This document shows, piece by piece, positions 13,734 to 23,881 of a stretch of 64,000 bases of DNA; the stretch's first letter is position 1; each line of letters starts with the position of its first letter. This DNA is from Jacaranda mimosifolia (lineage: Eukaryota > Streptophyta > Magnoliopsida > Lamiales > Bignoniaceae). The notes under the pieces were generated by a model, which saw only the letters and a list, made by a program, of their open reading frames with translations, was not told where the DNA came from and ran no database searches. The DNA is taken from the NCBI GenBank assembly GCA_018894105.1, contig CM032117.1:833501-897500 (forward strand), in the 5' to 3' direction. The translations under genes and the position numbers were made by a program.

Positions 13734-14184
13734 ATTGCTGCCGTTTGAGGTGAGTTTTCTCCCTCTGCAGCACTAGGGTTCCTTTCTTGAAATTTTTTTT
13801 TGGGTCACTGTCCTCAAAGAGGTTGAGTTTCCTCCCTCTTCTTTTGTCACCACCCCTACAGACAGAAAACCCATCCTCCGATCGGCCATCTCCCGAAATC
13901 CGGCCGCCATCTGCCGCCGCGCGTGGGCTCACGCGCCGATCGAAGTTGTGGACTGTCTTTCACGCGCCGGCGCGTGGAGCGCGTGGGAGCACCTGCGGCC
14001 GCCTTTCGCCGTCGCACCTTGCTCCGATCAGATCCACCCCTCTGTCCGGCTCTATCCAAGCCCCTTTTTTGGTCTCTTTACACACTTTGGGTTTGCCCCT
14101 TCCAGATTCAACGCCATCAGGTTCTGTTTCTGGTCTTTCTAAGGGCGTTTCTGCTTTAATTTGTTATTTGTTCAAGTGTTTAAA

Positions 14185-17100
14185 ATGGGGGACACTAAGG
14201 CAGTAGACAATACTTCTCTTTCACAAATCAGTGCTGTTAAATTGGATGGGGCTGGTACGTATCTTGCTTGGTCTCGGGCTTGTTTGCTGTTTATTAAATC
14301 TCGAAAACTACTAGGCTATATCACTGGAGAAAAAAGCTCACCCAATATTTCTGATCCTGCCTATAGTCAATGGGACTCTGATAATTCACTTGTTATGACA
14401 TGGCTTTTGAATACTATGCACCCTCGCATTTCCAAACAGTATTTATTGCTTGATACTGCTGAGAAAATCTGGAATTCAACCAAACGCACTTACTCTCGCA
14501 AAGGGAATGATGCCCAGATCTTCGAGATACGGAATAAAATCCATGGCATAAAACAATGTGAGTTGACCATTACTGATTATTTTTCTGAATTAAGTGGGCT
14601 ATGGCAGGAGATAGACTATTATCAGGATCTCCAAGCACATTGTACTGAAGATGCAGTTTTATTTCAAAAACTGGTTGAAAAGGAGCGGGTCTATGATTTT
14701 TTGGCTGGTTTGAATCCAGAGTATGATCAAATCAGGGTTCAAGTCCTTGGTAAGGTTCCTTTTCCTTCTCTTGAGGATGCCTATTCCCATGTCCAACAGG
14801 AGGAAAGCCGCCGTGGTGTTATGCTTTACCCAGCACCAACTGAGAAATCTGGGTTAACTGTCTCTCATGAGCAACCAAAGGCGAATTCTTCTGATAAAGA
14901 TCACTTGCATTGTGACTATTGTGGGAAACCAAGGCATACTAAGGAGACTTGCTGGAAGCTACACGGTCGACCAACCAGAGGTCGTGGGGAAAAACGAGTC
15001 AGTTCATCTAGGCCTCAAGCAAACCTGGCCGAAACTGGGGATACATCCACGGAGACGGGCTCTGGTGCAACTCTGTCTTCTGATGAAATTCAGCATCTTC
15101 GCCGACTTCTGACCAAGCTTGACTCTTCCACTGTTGCCACATCAAATTATGTGCAATCAGGTACTGCCTTTACTGCACATCTTAATTCCTGGATTATTGA
15201 TTCTGGTGCGAATAGACACATGACAGGCTCTTCTAAAGGCTTTCAAAACTACTCTCCCTGTCTTCAAGGGGATAATGTCAGAATAGCCAATGGCTCTTTA
15301 ACCCCTGTCTCTGGAACAGGTTCTGTTGCTTGTACACCTAATATTCAACTTTCATCTGTTCTCCATGTGCCTGAGTTTCCTGTTAATCTTTTATCTGTTA
15401 GTTCCATCACCAAAGCTCTAAACTGTAAAATCGAGTTCTTCCCTCATCATTGTGTTTTTCAGGATCTTCAAACAGGGAAGAGGATTGGCAGTGGTAGATT
15501 GCATGATGGCTTATACATGATTGATGAAACTCGTGACTCTGGCCAAGCCTTTTTTGGAGATAATAAGGATGTTAACCGCGAAATTTTACAGTGGCATAAA
15601 CGATTGGGGCATCCATCTTTCTTTGTTTTAAAGAAGTTATACCCTAGTTTATTTTCGAGGACTCAGTTTGAATCATTGTTTTGTGATGCTTGTGAGTATG
15701 CTAAGCATACGAGAAACTCCTATCCTTTGAGTAATAATAGAAGTACTATTGCTTTTGAGACTATTCATTCTGATGTATGGGGTCCTACTCAAACAGTTTC
15801 TTTATCTGGTGGTCGATGGTTTGTTACTTTTATTGATTGTTGCACTAGGATGACTTGGGTATATTTGTTAAAGGCCAAAAGTGAGGTGTTTTCTTGCTTT
15901 AGGTCATTTCATAAGATGATTTGTACCCAATTTGATGCTAAGATAAAAATCCTTAGAACTGACAATGGCACAGAATACATGGATAAAAGCTTTGGTGCTT
16001 ATTTGGAGTCTAATGGGATAATCCATCAAACTAGTTGTCCTTACACTAGTGCACAAAATGGGGTAGCTGAAAGGAAAAATAGGCATATATTAGAGGTAGC
16101 TCGATCTCTTATGTTCACCATGAATCTACCAAAACCTTATTGGGGGGATGCCATTCTAGTAGCTGCCTACCTTATCAACAGAATGCCACTCAAAAGCCTT
16201 GATTTTCAGAGTCCTCTAGAAGCTTTAAAGGGTAAGAATGAATACACTGTTCCTCCAAAAGTTTTTGGGTGTATATGTTTTGTTCACACTAGGAATGCTG
16301 GAAAACTTGACCCTAGAGCCCTGAAATGTGTTTTCCTTGGGTATTCTCCTACACAAAAAGGTTACAAATGTTATCATCCTCCTTCCCGGAGATATTTTGT
16401 CAGTATGGATGTTACCTTTCGAGAATCTAAGCCCTACTTCAACCTTACCTCATCACCTCTTCAGGGGGAGAACAATAAGGCAGAAGAGGTGTTTTTTCCT
16501 AATTCCATTGATGAAATTGCCACAGGGGAGAGTGAAATTGGAGACAAAGTTTAGGGGGAGACTATTGGGCGTTTAGATAGACCTGATTTGATAAGGTATT
16601 CAAGGCGAAATAAGGCAGAAGAAGCCATCATGCAATCTGCTGAGTCCTCCTCTACTGGTGAGTTATCTACATTTCCTAATGAATTAGATTTGCCCATTGC
16701 TCACAGAAAAGGAGTCAGGTCTTGTACTAAACACCCTCTGTCTAACTTTGTCTCCTATGATTCCTTGTCTCCCTCCTATAGAGCCTTTGCCTTGTCTATT
16801 TCCTCTGTGTCTATTCCACAGGATTGGAAGGAGGCTATCATGGATCCCAAGTGGAAGCAAGCTATGATTGAAGAAATGAAGGCTTTGTCAAAAAATGAGA
16901 CTTGGGAACTTGTCCCTTCTCCACTAGACAAGAGATTGGTTGGCTGCAAGTAGGTCTTCACTGTGAAACATAAAGCTGATGGTTCAATATAAAGACTCAA
17001 AGCAAGATTGGTGGCTAAGGGATTCACTCAAACCTATGGAGTTGATTACCAGGAGACATTTGCTCCAGTTGCTAAAATGAATACTATCAGAGTCCTGTTA

Positions 17101-18006
17101 TCATGTGCAGCTAACCTTGATTGGGACTTGCAACAGTTTGATGTAAAAAATGCATTTCTTCATGGAGACCTGGAAGAGGAAGTGTATATGGAGATTCCTC
17201 CTGGTTTTGATAATGAACAGAGTCAAGGGAAGGTGTGTAAGCTGAAGAAAGCCTTGTACGGACTGAAACAATCCCCCAGAGCTTGGTTTGATAAATTCAG
17301 CAAAGCCATGATCTCCTTTGGCTATCAACAAAGCAATGCTGATCATACCCTCTTCATAAGACATCAAAAGGGTAAACTCACTCTTCTCATAGTTTATGTT
17401 GATGACATAGTAGTGACAGGAGACGACAGAGAGGAGATGGCCCGATTAAAGAAGTTGTTGGCACAAGAATTTGAGATCAAGGATCTAGGAAAATTGCAGT
17501 ACTTCTTGGGAATTGAGGTTGCCAGGTCAGGAAAAGGGATCTTTATTTCTCAAAGGAAGTATATTCTAGATCTCTTGAAAGAAACTGGTATGACAGGTTG
17601 CAAACCAGCAGAATCGCCCATTGAAAGCAATCACAAGTTACAAGCAGGAGTCGGAGAGTCAGTTGATAAGAAGAGATATCAGGAGATGGTTGGAAGACTC
17701 ATTTATCTCTCTCACACTAGACTAGACATAGCTTATGCAGTCAGCTTGGTGAGTCAGTTCATGCATGATCCTCGAGATTCTCATATGAAAGCTGTCCTCC
17801 GCATTTTGCGGTATCTGAAGTCTGCTCCAGGGAAAGGTCTACTTTTTGCCAAGCATGGTCACCTCCAAATCGAAGCCTTTACAGATGCAGATTGGGCTGG
17901 ATCGCTAGATGACAGGAGATCTACATCCGGTTGTTGCACTCTTGTAGGAGGGAACTTGGTTACTTGGAGAAGCAAAAAACAAAGTGTAGTCGCTAGATCA
18001 AGTGCA
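14185..18006 (+). pseudogene. copia gag-pol polyprotein, broken (element 1)
   Basis: The start chosen is ATG at 14,185 (MGDTK), matching element 2. Visible in order are: a gag domain; a CCHC zinc knuckle from 14,911; an aspartic protease DSG near 15,196; an integrase core (HSDVWGP near 15,763, DNG near 15,961, E near 16,064); reverse transcriptase with YVDD near 17,395; and the start of RNase H (DADW near 17,885). One frame is interrupted by TAG at 16,552, TAG at 16,951 and TAA at 16,990. It then runs out of element sequence after 18,006, short of the RNase H end. It is therefore non-autonomous. Confidence 0.93.
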
Positions 18007-18396
18007 GAACTGTTCTCTTCTTGTTAGACTAAGTAATTTCATGTAACATCTCTTGTGCCCCTTCTGTTCAGATTGAAATGGTGTTGGAAGCAATTGCCAT
18101 AACCTTGGACAAAGATGAGGCTGAGGAAAAAACTGAAGAACTTACTAGATGAGGCTGAGGAAAAAACTGAAGAACATACTAGTCAGGTGTAGTAATGACT
18201 TGATTTGGTCATGCACAAACCTATCCTCTTCTTACCATGTTCCTCTAGTTCTGCTTCCACCTCTCTTTTAACAGTTATCTTCAGCCCAAATGGGGGTGAT
18301 TGCATCAAAGAAAGTTGAAAATGCTGCCCCCAGGTATGGTTGGCTTTCATTGACTTTGATCCTTTTCATTTTGCATTTCCTATTTTTGTCAATTAT
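18007..18396 (+). repeat. second copy of the element's own 5' flank
   Basis: This is identical to 13,116-13,505. It carries the same VPS2 acidic-exon remnant with its 34-bp duplication, and a further ATTAT at 18,392-18,396. It replaces what should be the end of RNase H and the polypurine tract. It is either a real rearrangement or a join of two haplotypes. Confidence 0.95.
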
Positions 18397-18611
18397 TGTT
18401 GACTAGCTATAATTGGAATGAAATATCTTTTCTGGCTGTAAATTGATTCTCATATCTGTTTAGTGATTTAGCCATAGAGTAATTGATTCTTTCCTTATTA
18501 GGCATAGGATTCTTTCCTTATTAGACATAGGACTTCTGTATAAATACCCATGTTCATATGATGTAAAAACACATTGAGAAATATATGAATTCTCTTTCTC
18601 AGAAATCTTCA
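18397..18611 (+). repeat. right-hand LTR of copia element 1
   Basis: It is identical to 13,506-13,720 because it belongs to the duplicated block. LTR identity therefore cannot be used here to date the insertion. It is followed by the target duplication ATTAT and by DNA homologous to the empty site near 20,790. Confidence 0.92.
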
Positions 18612-18616
18612 ATTAT

Positions 18617-19815
18617 GTGTAACTGCTATGTCTTTCTTTATCATCATCCGTTATTTCTGTATAGTTCTCTTTGATGCGGTTTTCTAACTTTCTTGCTTTC
18701 TGGACAGCTATTCTGCCAATCACTTCCTTCTATTTCAAAATCATCCTCTTTCTAGCTATGAATTCTTAATTTTATTCCCAGAGGGAAGCGGGTAGAGCCA
18801 TGTGGTGTAAAAGTATCTGGTTCTCTATTTAAAACTTTTTGTATATATTCATAGTATGATGTAGAGAACTTGGAGAAAAGGCTGGCGTCTCTTCAGCGAG
18901 TGACTAAGAAATTATGTAATCCATGACTCTCTCTCTATGCTTTAGCCTTTTCTTTTCACATCTGGTGAGAGGGGAGTACTGACTTGGTTAGAAGAATTTG
19001 ATTGATGATAATGTTATATTTACATATGCCCTAAGAAGAGGCAAAAGGGAAATGATGGTTGCCGCCAGAGGTATGTTAAACTTCCACTTCTTTACCATGA
19101 CACTTATTAATAATGTCAAATTTGCGGAAATTGACTTGGAAAAAGGGAAACAATGGTTGCTGCCAGAGGACAATGATATTTATTAATAATGTCAAATTTG
19201 CAGAAATTGTCTTGAAAGAACATTGAATTGGCGATCATATTGTATATGAAAATATCACTAAACCTACAGCACTTATGTGTGCGCGCGAGCACCACAAGTG
19301 TACCAACTTTCTTTCTTTTTGTTTATCAGTTGATTTCTTCTTAGATGGATGTTCAATGATGGTTCTTCAAATGTCCAGTTCAATTTACCTAGCACTCCTA
19401 GAATTTCTCTACTTTCCTGGCATTATTGTCTTCAATTAACATGATATTGGGGTAAGTTAACAGGCAAAAAGTCCAGGTGACATTTGTTATGAAATGGAAG
19501 TGATATTATCAAAGTTGGTTCTATAATTGTAGAACTAAAGAACAAGCATAAAACATCACGAATAAGTCTAATGGAATTGTAGTTTTTTGTGCCACCTGAA
19601 TCTTAGCTCATCAATTTGTTAAGCTACAGCAGCAAATAACGAAGTTGTATGGAAGTTGTGCCCAGATCAGAGGCATGGCAACTCATATACAAGTAATTGT
19701 TATATTCACTTGGGTGAAAATCCTGACATGGAATAATAATTTATATTACAAATTTTCTTAACCGTATAGCTCATTTAACTCTTATTTTGTTGTTTAACAA
19801 TGTATTTTACCACAT
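18617..19815. other. no recognised gene; short local duplications
   Basis: A piece near 19,030-19,095 is partly repeated near 19,125-19,205 (shared phrase 'taataatgtcaaatttg'). A CT-rich tract and the phrase 'ttggttagaagaatttgat' recur at 470 and 21,170. A frame near 18,860 reads ENLEKRLASLQRV, but I cannot assign it. Confidence 0.4.
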
Positions 19816-20738
19816 GTATAGGCCTGCGCATCAGCACTTTGACTTCAACTGGAATGAAATGTGCCGCAGAAGCTATGGAATACCACAAACAAGTAAGGTG
19901 CTTGAAGCTGACATGGTTGGAAGAATTTTCTTCGCTTGCAGAGCCTGGTTGAGCAAGTTGCTAAATGAACTGACCTCCATTTTGACCAGAATAAAAAATG
20001 AGATTTTCTTATATCTGTCAATTAAATAACTTTTCACGTTTCATTTCCAGCATATGGCGCTTGCAAAACATACTAAAATGGTCAAAGTGTTCCAGAAAGA
20101 GTCAGCCCAGATAGATATAATGGTGAATTTCCCTCTTTACTTTTCTTAGTATCAGTTCTTTTTCTGTTGGTACTCAATAGTAGATGATCATTCTTTAAAA
20201 TAAGATTTGTTCCAGTATGGTGTCATTGGGTATTATAGTGATTTGGCAAGTAATGTGAGAAAAATTGTCATAACCTCCCTGCGCTAATCCCCATCTTTGT
20301 TGTGGCAATCCACACTTTTGACTTGGTCTCTTTTTGCTAGGCCAAGTACTTTCATATAATGTTTTTTGCCCTTCTGTTCTGATTGAAATGATGTTAGAGG
20401 CAGAAAACAAAACATTGGATAAAGCTAAGTCTAAAGAAACTACTAAAGAACTTACTAACCACTGCAATAATGACTTAATTTTGGTTTTTTTTTTAACATA
20501 AAAATTTCTTCTGATACAAACTCTTTTCTTAAATTTATTTCTTTCTAGGTGCTTGATTAGGTTGTTCTTAGTTTGGCTCATGCATAAACCTATCCTCTTT
20601 TGACCATGTTCCTCTGTGAATGGTACGAAAAGAAAATGGTAACAAAGACAAAAAATCTCTAGTTCTGATCTTTAATTGTTATCTTCAGCCCCCAAACGGG
20701 GGACTGCATCAAAGAAAGTTGAAAATGCTGCCTGAAGG
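19816..20738 (+). pseudogene. VPS2/CHMP2 (ESCRT-III) pseudogene, copy 3
   Basis: Four exon remnants occur in order: ACASALTSTGMKCAAEAMEY from about 19,820; MALAKHTKMVKVFQKESAQI near 20,052-20,118; EMMLEAENKTLDKAKSKETT then KELTN near 20,380-20,458; and LLSSAPKRGTASKKVENAA near 20,675-20,733. The second matches the VPS2 segment xAKQAKVIKEFQKQSAQMDM well, which secures the family. Copy 2 has a better acidic exon but a worse second exon, so the two decayed independently after duplication. Confidence 0.8.
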
Positions 20739-22029
20739 TATGGATTGGTAATTGGTCTTGATCCTTTTCTTCTTATATTTCCCATTTTCGCAATTATGTG
20801 TACCTACTACGTCCTTCTTGATCATCATCCTTTTGGTTTCTTCTTTGTCTTTAGTTGTCAATATGGGATTTTATTACTATTGAGATTCTGTGAATACTTG
20901 CATACAATTTGCTAGATCCTAGTATGCTACTTAAATATTGTTATCACACACATGGCAGATGGTAGATTTTGTTCATGTAACAAAAATGAATAAAGGCTAC
21001 TCTTCTTACCATTTTTCACTGCATTTTACTGTTAACATCTATTTTGGCTCTAGCCCCTCTTGCCCCTATTGAGTTAGCCCTGATAACATATGTTTTTTCA
21101 TTTTTTCCTTACTACTAAATTTAATGGAAGATCTCTCTCTCTCTCTCTCTTCCCCCTTTAGCCCTTCCTTTGGTTAGAAGAATTTGATTAATGATATTGT
21201 TATATTTTACAGATGCATCGAGAACCAGCCAAAGGGTAATGATGGTTGCCACCAAAGGTACGTGAAGCCTCCCTATTTTCACAATAAGTTGGTAATCATG
21301 GATTTTCTCTTAAGAACATAAACTTGAGATCATACTATATGTGAAATGCATACAAGTTATGAGAACTTAGGACACAAGTGGTAGTTTTCTTGCGCTTCTA
21401 ATGGATTAAAAATTTCAACAGAAAGTAATGGTGTTAAAGATATGAAAATTTAAATTATGTATAAGCATTATTTCTCTATTCCATAGTAAATATCTCATGT
21501 AACTCCGAAGGTCAAACCGATTTATAAGGAGACTATTTCATTTTAAATCACTGAAAAAATCACACTGTAAAATGTCACTAAACCTGAGGTACATGTGTCT
21601 GTATCCCACAGTTGTGCCAACTTTGTTTCTTTTCGTTTTTCAATTGGTATCTTCTTCGATGGATATTTATAATTATGGTACTTTGGCACTTTCTAATATT
21701 TCTTTAATTTCCTGGTGTGGTTGTCCTGTATTAAGCTCGCATAGGTACAAGTTAGCTAACAAGCATAAGTTCCTGGTACCTTGTTTTGATATAGAAGCAA
21801 TTTTATGCAGGTTTCACCAGTCAGTAGCATTTGACCTAGGATACCTTGTTTTGTTAAATCTGAAATGTTGTTTTCAGTTGAACATATAGAATTTGACGTC
21901 ATCTCTATAAGAGATGTCAATTATTTATTTATTGGACTATGAATTATTTGGCAACTAGAAATATTGGAGTTAGACAAGTCTTGCCTATTCTAGGAATTTG
22001 ACTGTCATATTTTCCATCAGGTGCATGTA
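20739..22029. other. duplicated non-coding DNA
   Basis: This holds the empty insertion site paralogous to copia element 1 (ATTAT at 20,793). It then holds a diverged duplicate of 130-540, with a CT microsatellite at about 21,131-21,151. No exon is recognised in 21,250-22,020. Confidence 0.45.
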
Positions 22030-22166
22030 TATTACAAATCCTCCAACCACTGTGCAGCTTTTCCTGCCAATTGTGGTGTCTCTTCAGAAGCAACTGTCAA
22101 TGTCAGACAGAATTCTTGGTGAGCATTCTTCCTGACTGTTTGAATATTATATTCAACACAGCTAAG
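22030..22166 (+). pseudogene. beta-galactosidase middle-exon fragment
   Basis: One frame reads CAAF and GVSSEATVNVRQNS, and a shifted frame then reads VSILPDCLNIIFNTAK. Together they match the plant beta-galactosidase stretch CAAFLANxD...ATVxF...[21 protein letters not shown]. A GT-like donor follows. The frame break and the lost LPPW part show decay. It is probably the same broken copy as 28,686-28,795, now separated from it by copia element 2. Confidence 0.8.
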
Positions 22167-23253
22167 GTACGCCTCTCCCCTCTATCTGTTTTCTTTTGCA
22201 ATATGGACTAAGATTTTAAATTCCTCTTGCTTGTTCATTTTTGTTGATTTAATATGATGTTGGGTGTTCGGGCCTTCTAATAGAAAATCTACAGAAACAT
22301 CCAAGAAAAGGATTCCTGGAAAAAGTTTAGTTCTCGGAAATTCAATAGTTAACTTTATACTCGAAATTGCCAAATAATGTAGCACTGACATAACACAGTT
22401 AAGATAAAGTTATTATGGCAAATACTTAGTCCTGATGTGAGTCACAAACCTGTGTCCTAATATGTCTCTGAAGATTTGCATGTTCTTATGATTTGACATG
22501 GAATTTATGATTCAAACAATATTTAGATGTTGATTTGGCAACAATCCCTCAGCTCTACTATCTTATCAATATTCTTCCTTGTTTTTGTCATGGACAAGGT
22601 ATGCCCAGAATTCATCAAAAGGCAAAAAAAGAGGATTGGACATGATAGAACTTCCATCTTTGGAATTATCATGTGCCTATTAAAGGAGAGGTATGTAAGT
22701 TATAATGTGCTTCTAATAACAAGGTTGGGAAGTTTTTCCATGCTCGAAATTAGTAGTCTTTTTTGAGTGACTATGGGAAATCACGTGAACTTTTTAACTG
22801 TTAAGTTCTTATTTTCTTGTTTAATGGCTTGTCTTTCTTTTCTCTCACCTTAATGTCATGCTTGGAAATGTAAATAAAGAGTTAAGATCTTTTAAGCCTT
22901 CCACATTAATTGCAAAATAAGTTTATGGTTGAAAAACTACATTCAAGTTACCCTTCACCACCATAGTTTTGGATTTTGAATGCTGAGGCTATAGTTGCTT
23001 TTGTTTTTTTCTCTGTTGATTACCTAATTAATGCTGAGAGCACCAGTTCTAAATAGTATGTGATTTAGTAACTATATATGTGTGTAATGTTGATATCAAT
23101 TAGAAAAAAATGAGAAGCAAAGATATGTGACTTACCTTTTTGGATAATGTGTCTGTCTCTTGTCAGTTACCTTGCAACTAACTTAACAGTGGCTCATGTT
23201 TTGCTGGATATTTGTTGCCTCCATAAGGTTGGAATCAGTCAGGAGATAGTGTT
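22167..23253. other. no recognised gene
   Basis: AT-rich DNA continues the beta-galactosidase-containing block. A short plus-strand frame near 22,590-22,690 could be an old exon, but I recognise no family. The stretch ends at the inverted LTR piece. Confidence 0.35.
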
Positions 23254-23303
23254 TGAAGATTTTTGAGTAAGAGAATTTCTTGTATTTCTCTGTGTGTCTT
23301 TAC
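23254..23303 (-). repeat. inverted copy of the copia LTR 3' terminus
   Basis: These 50 bases are the reverse complement of the last 50 bases of the element 2 LTR, starting TGAAGATTTTTGAG. They lie head to head with the forward LTR piece and pair with 23,388-23,434 across about 84 bases. The inverted copy keeps the full ATCTTCA terminus, whereas the forward copy has lost three of those bases. Confidence 0.9.
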
Positions 23304-23434
23304 AGTTAGCTGAATCAGCCATAGATGTAAATGATTCTTTCCAAATTAGGCATAGAATTTATGTATAAATACCCATGTTCATGGGATGTAAAGACACACA
23401 GAGAAATACAAGAAATTCTCTTTCTCAAAAATCA
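23304..23434 (+). repeat. truncated 5' LTR of copia element 2
   Basis: It starts inside the LTR at agttagctgaatcag and lacks the first 70 or so bases present in the 3' LTR (28,037-28,238). It retains the TATA box and ends AAAATCA before the primer-binding site. Confidence 0.9.
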
Positions 23435-23447
23435 TGGTATCAGAGCC
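23435..23447 (+). other. primer-binding site, initiator tRNA-Met (element 2)
   Basis: TGGTATCAGAGCC abuts the truncated LTR, identical to element 1. Confidence 0.95.
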
Positions 23448-23881
23448 ATTGCTGCCTTTTGAGGTGAGTTTTCTCTCTCTGCAGCACTAGAGTTCTTTTT
23501 CCTGAAATTTTTTTTTTTTCGGTCACTGTCCTCAAAGAGGTTGAGTTTCCTCCCTCTTCTTTCGTCACCGCCCCTACACCCAGAAAACCCACCCTCCGAT
23601 TGGCCACTTCCCGAAATCCGGCCGCCATCGAAGTTTGGGGACTGTCTTTCACGCGCCGGCGCGTGGGAGCTCCTCAGGCCGCCTTTCGTCGTCGCAGCTT
23701 GCTCCGATCAGATCACCCTCTGTCCGGCTCCATCCAAGACCTTTTTTGTTTTTTTTGGTCTCTTTGCACACTTTGGGTTTGCCCCTTTCCAGATTCAACG
23801 CCATCGGGTTCTATTTCTGGTCTTTCTGATTCTACTAAGGTTGTTTCTGCTTTAATTTGTTATTTGTTCAAGTGTTTAAAA

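Larger units (their letters stand above)
13506..18611 (+). mobile_element. Ty1/copia retrotransposon 1, rearranged at its 3' end
   Basis: The order is LTR, initiator-Met PBS, leader, gag-protease-integrase-RT-RNase H, then a break at 18,006. After this come 390 bp of the element's own left flank and an LTR copy (18,397-18,611). Integrase lies upstream of RT, which defines the copia superfamily. The tail of RNase H and the polypurine tract are missing. The outer ends are bounded by ATTAT repeats. Lineage within copia was not assigned. It is closely similar to element 2 at 23.3-28.2 kb. Confidence 0.93.

Noticed and set aside
14161..14184. Upstream ATG for copia gag in element 1
   Set aside because: Element 2 shares the ATG at the MGDTK position but not the extra leading codons, which lie in the untranslated leader.
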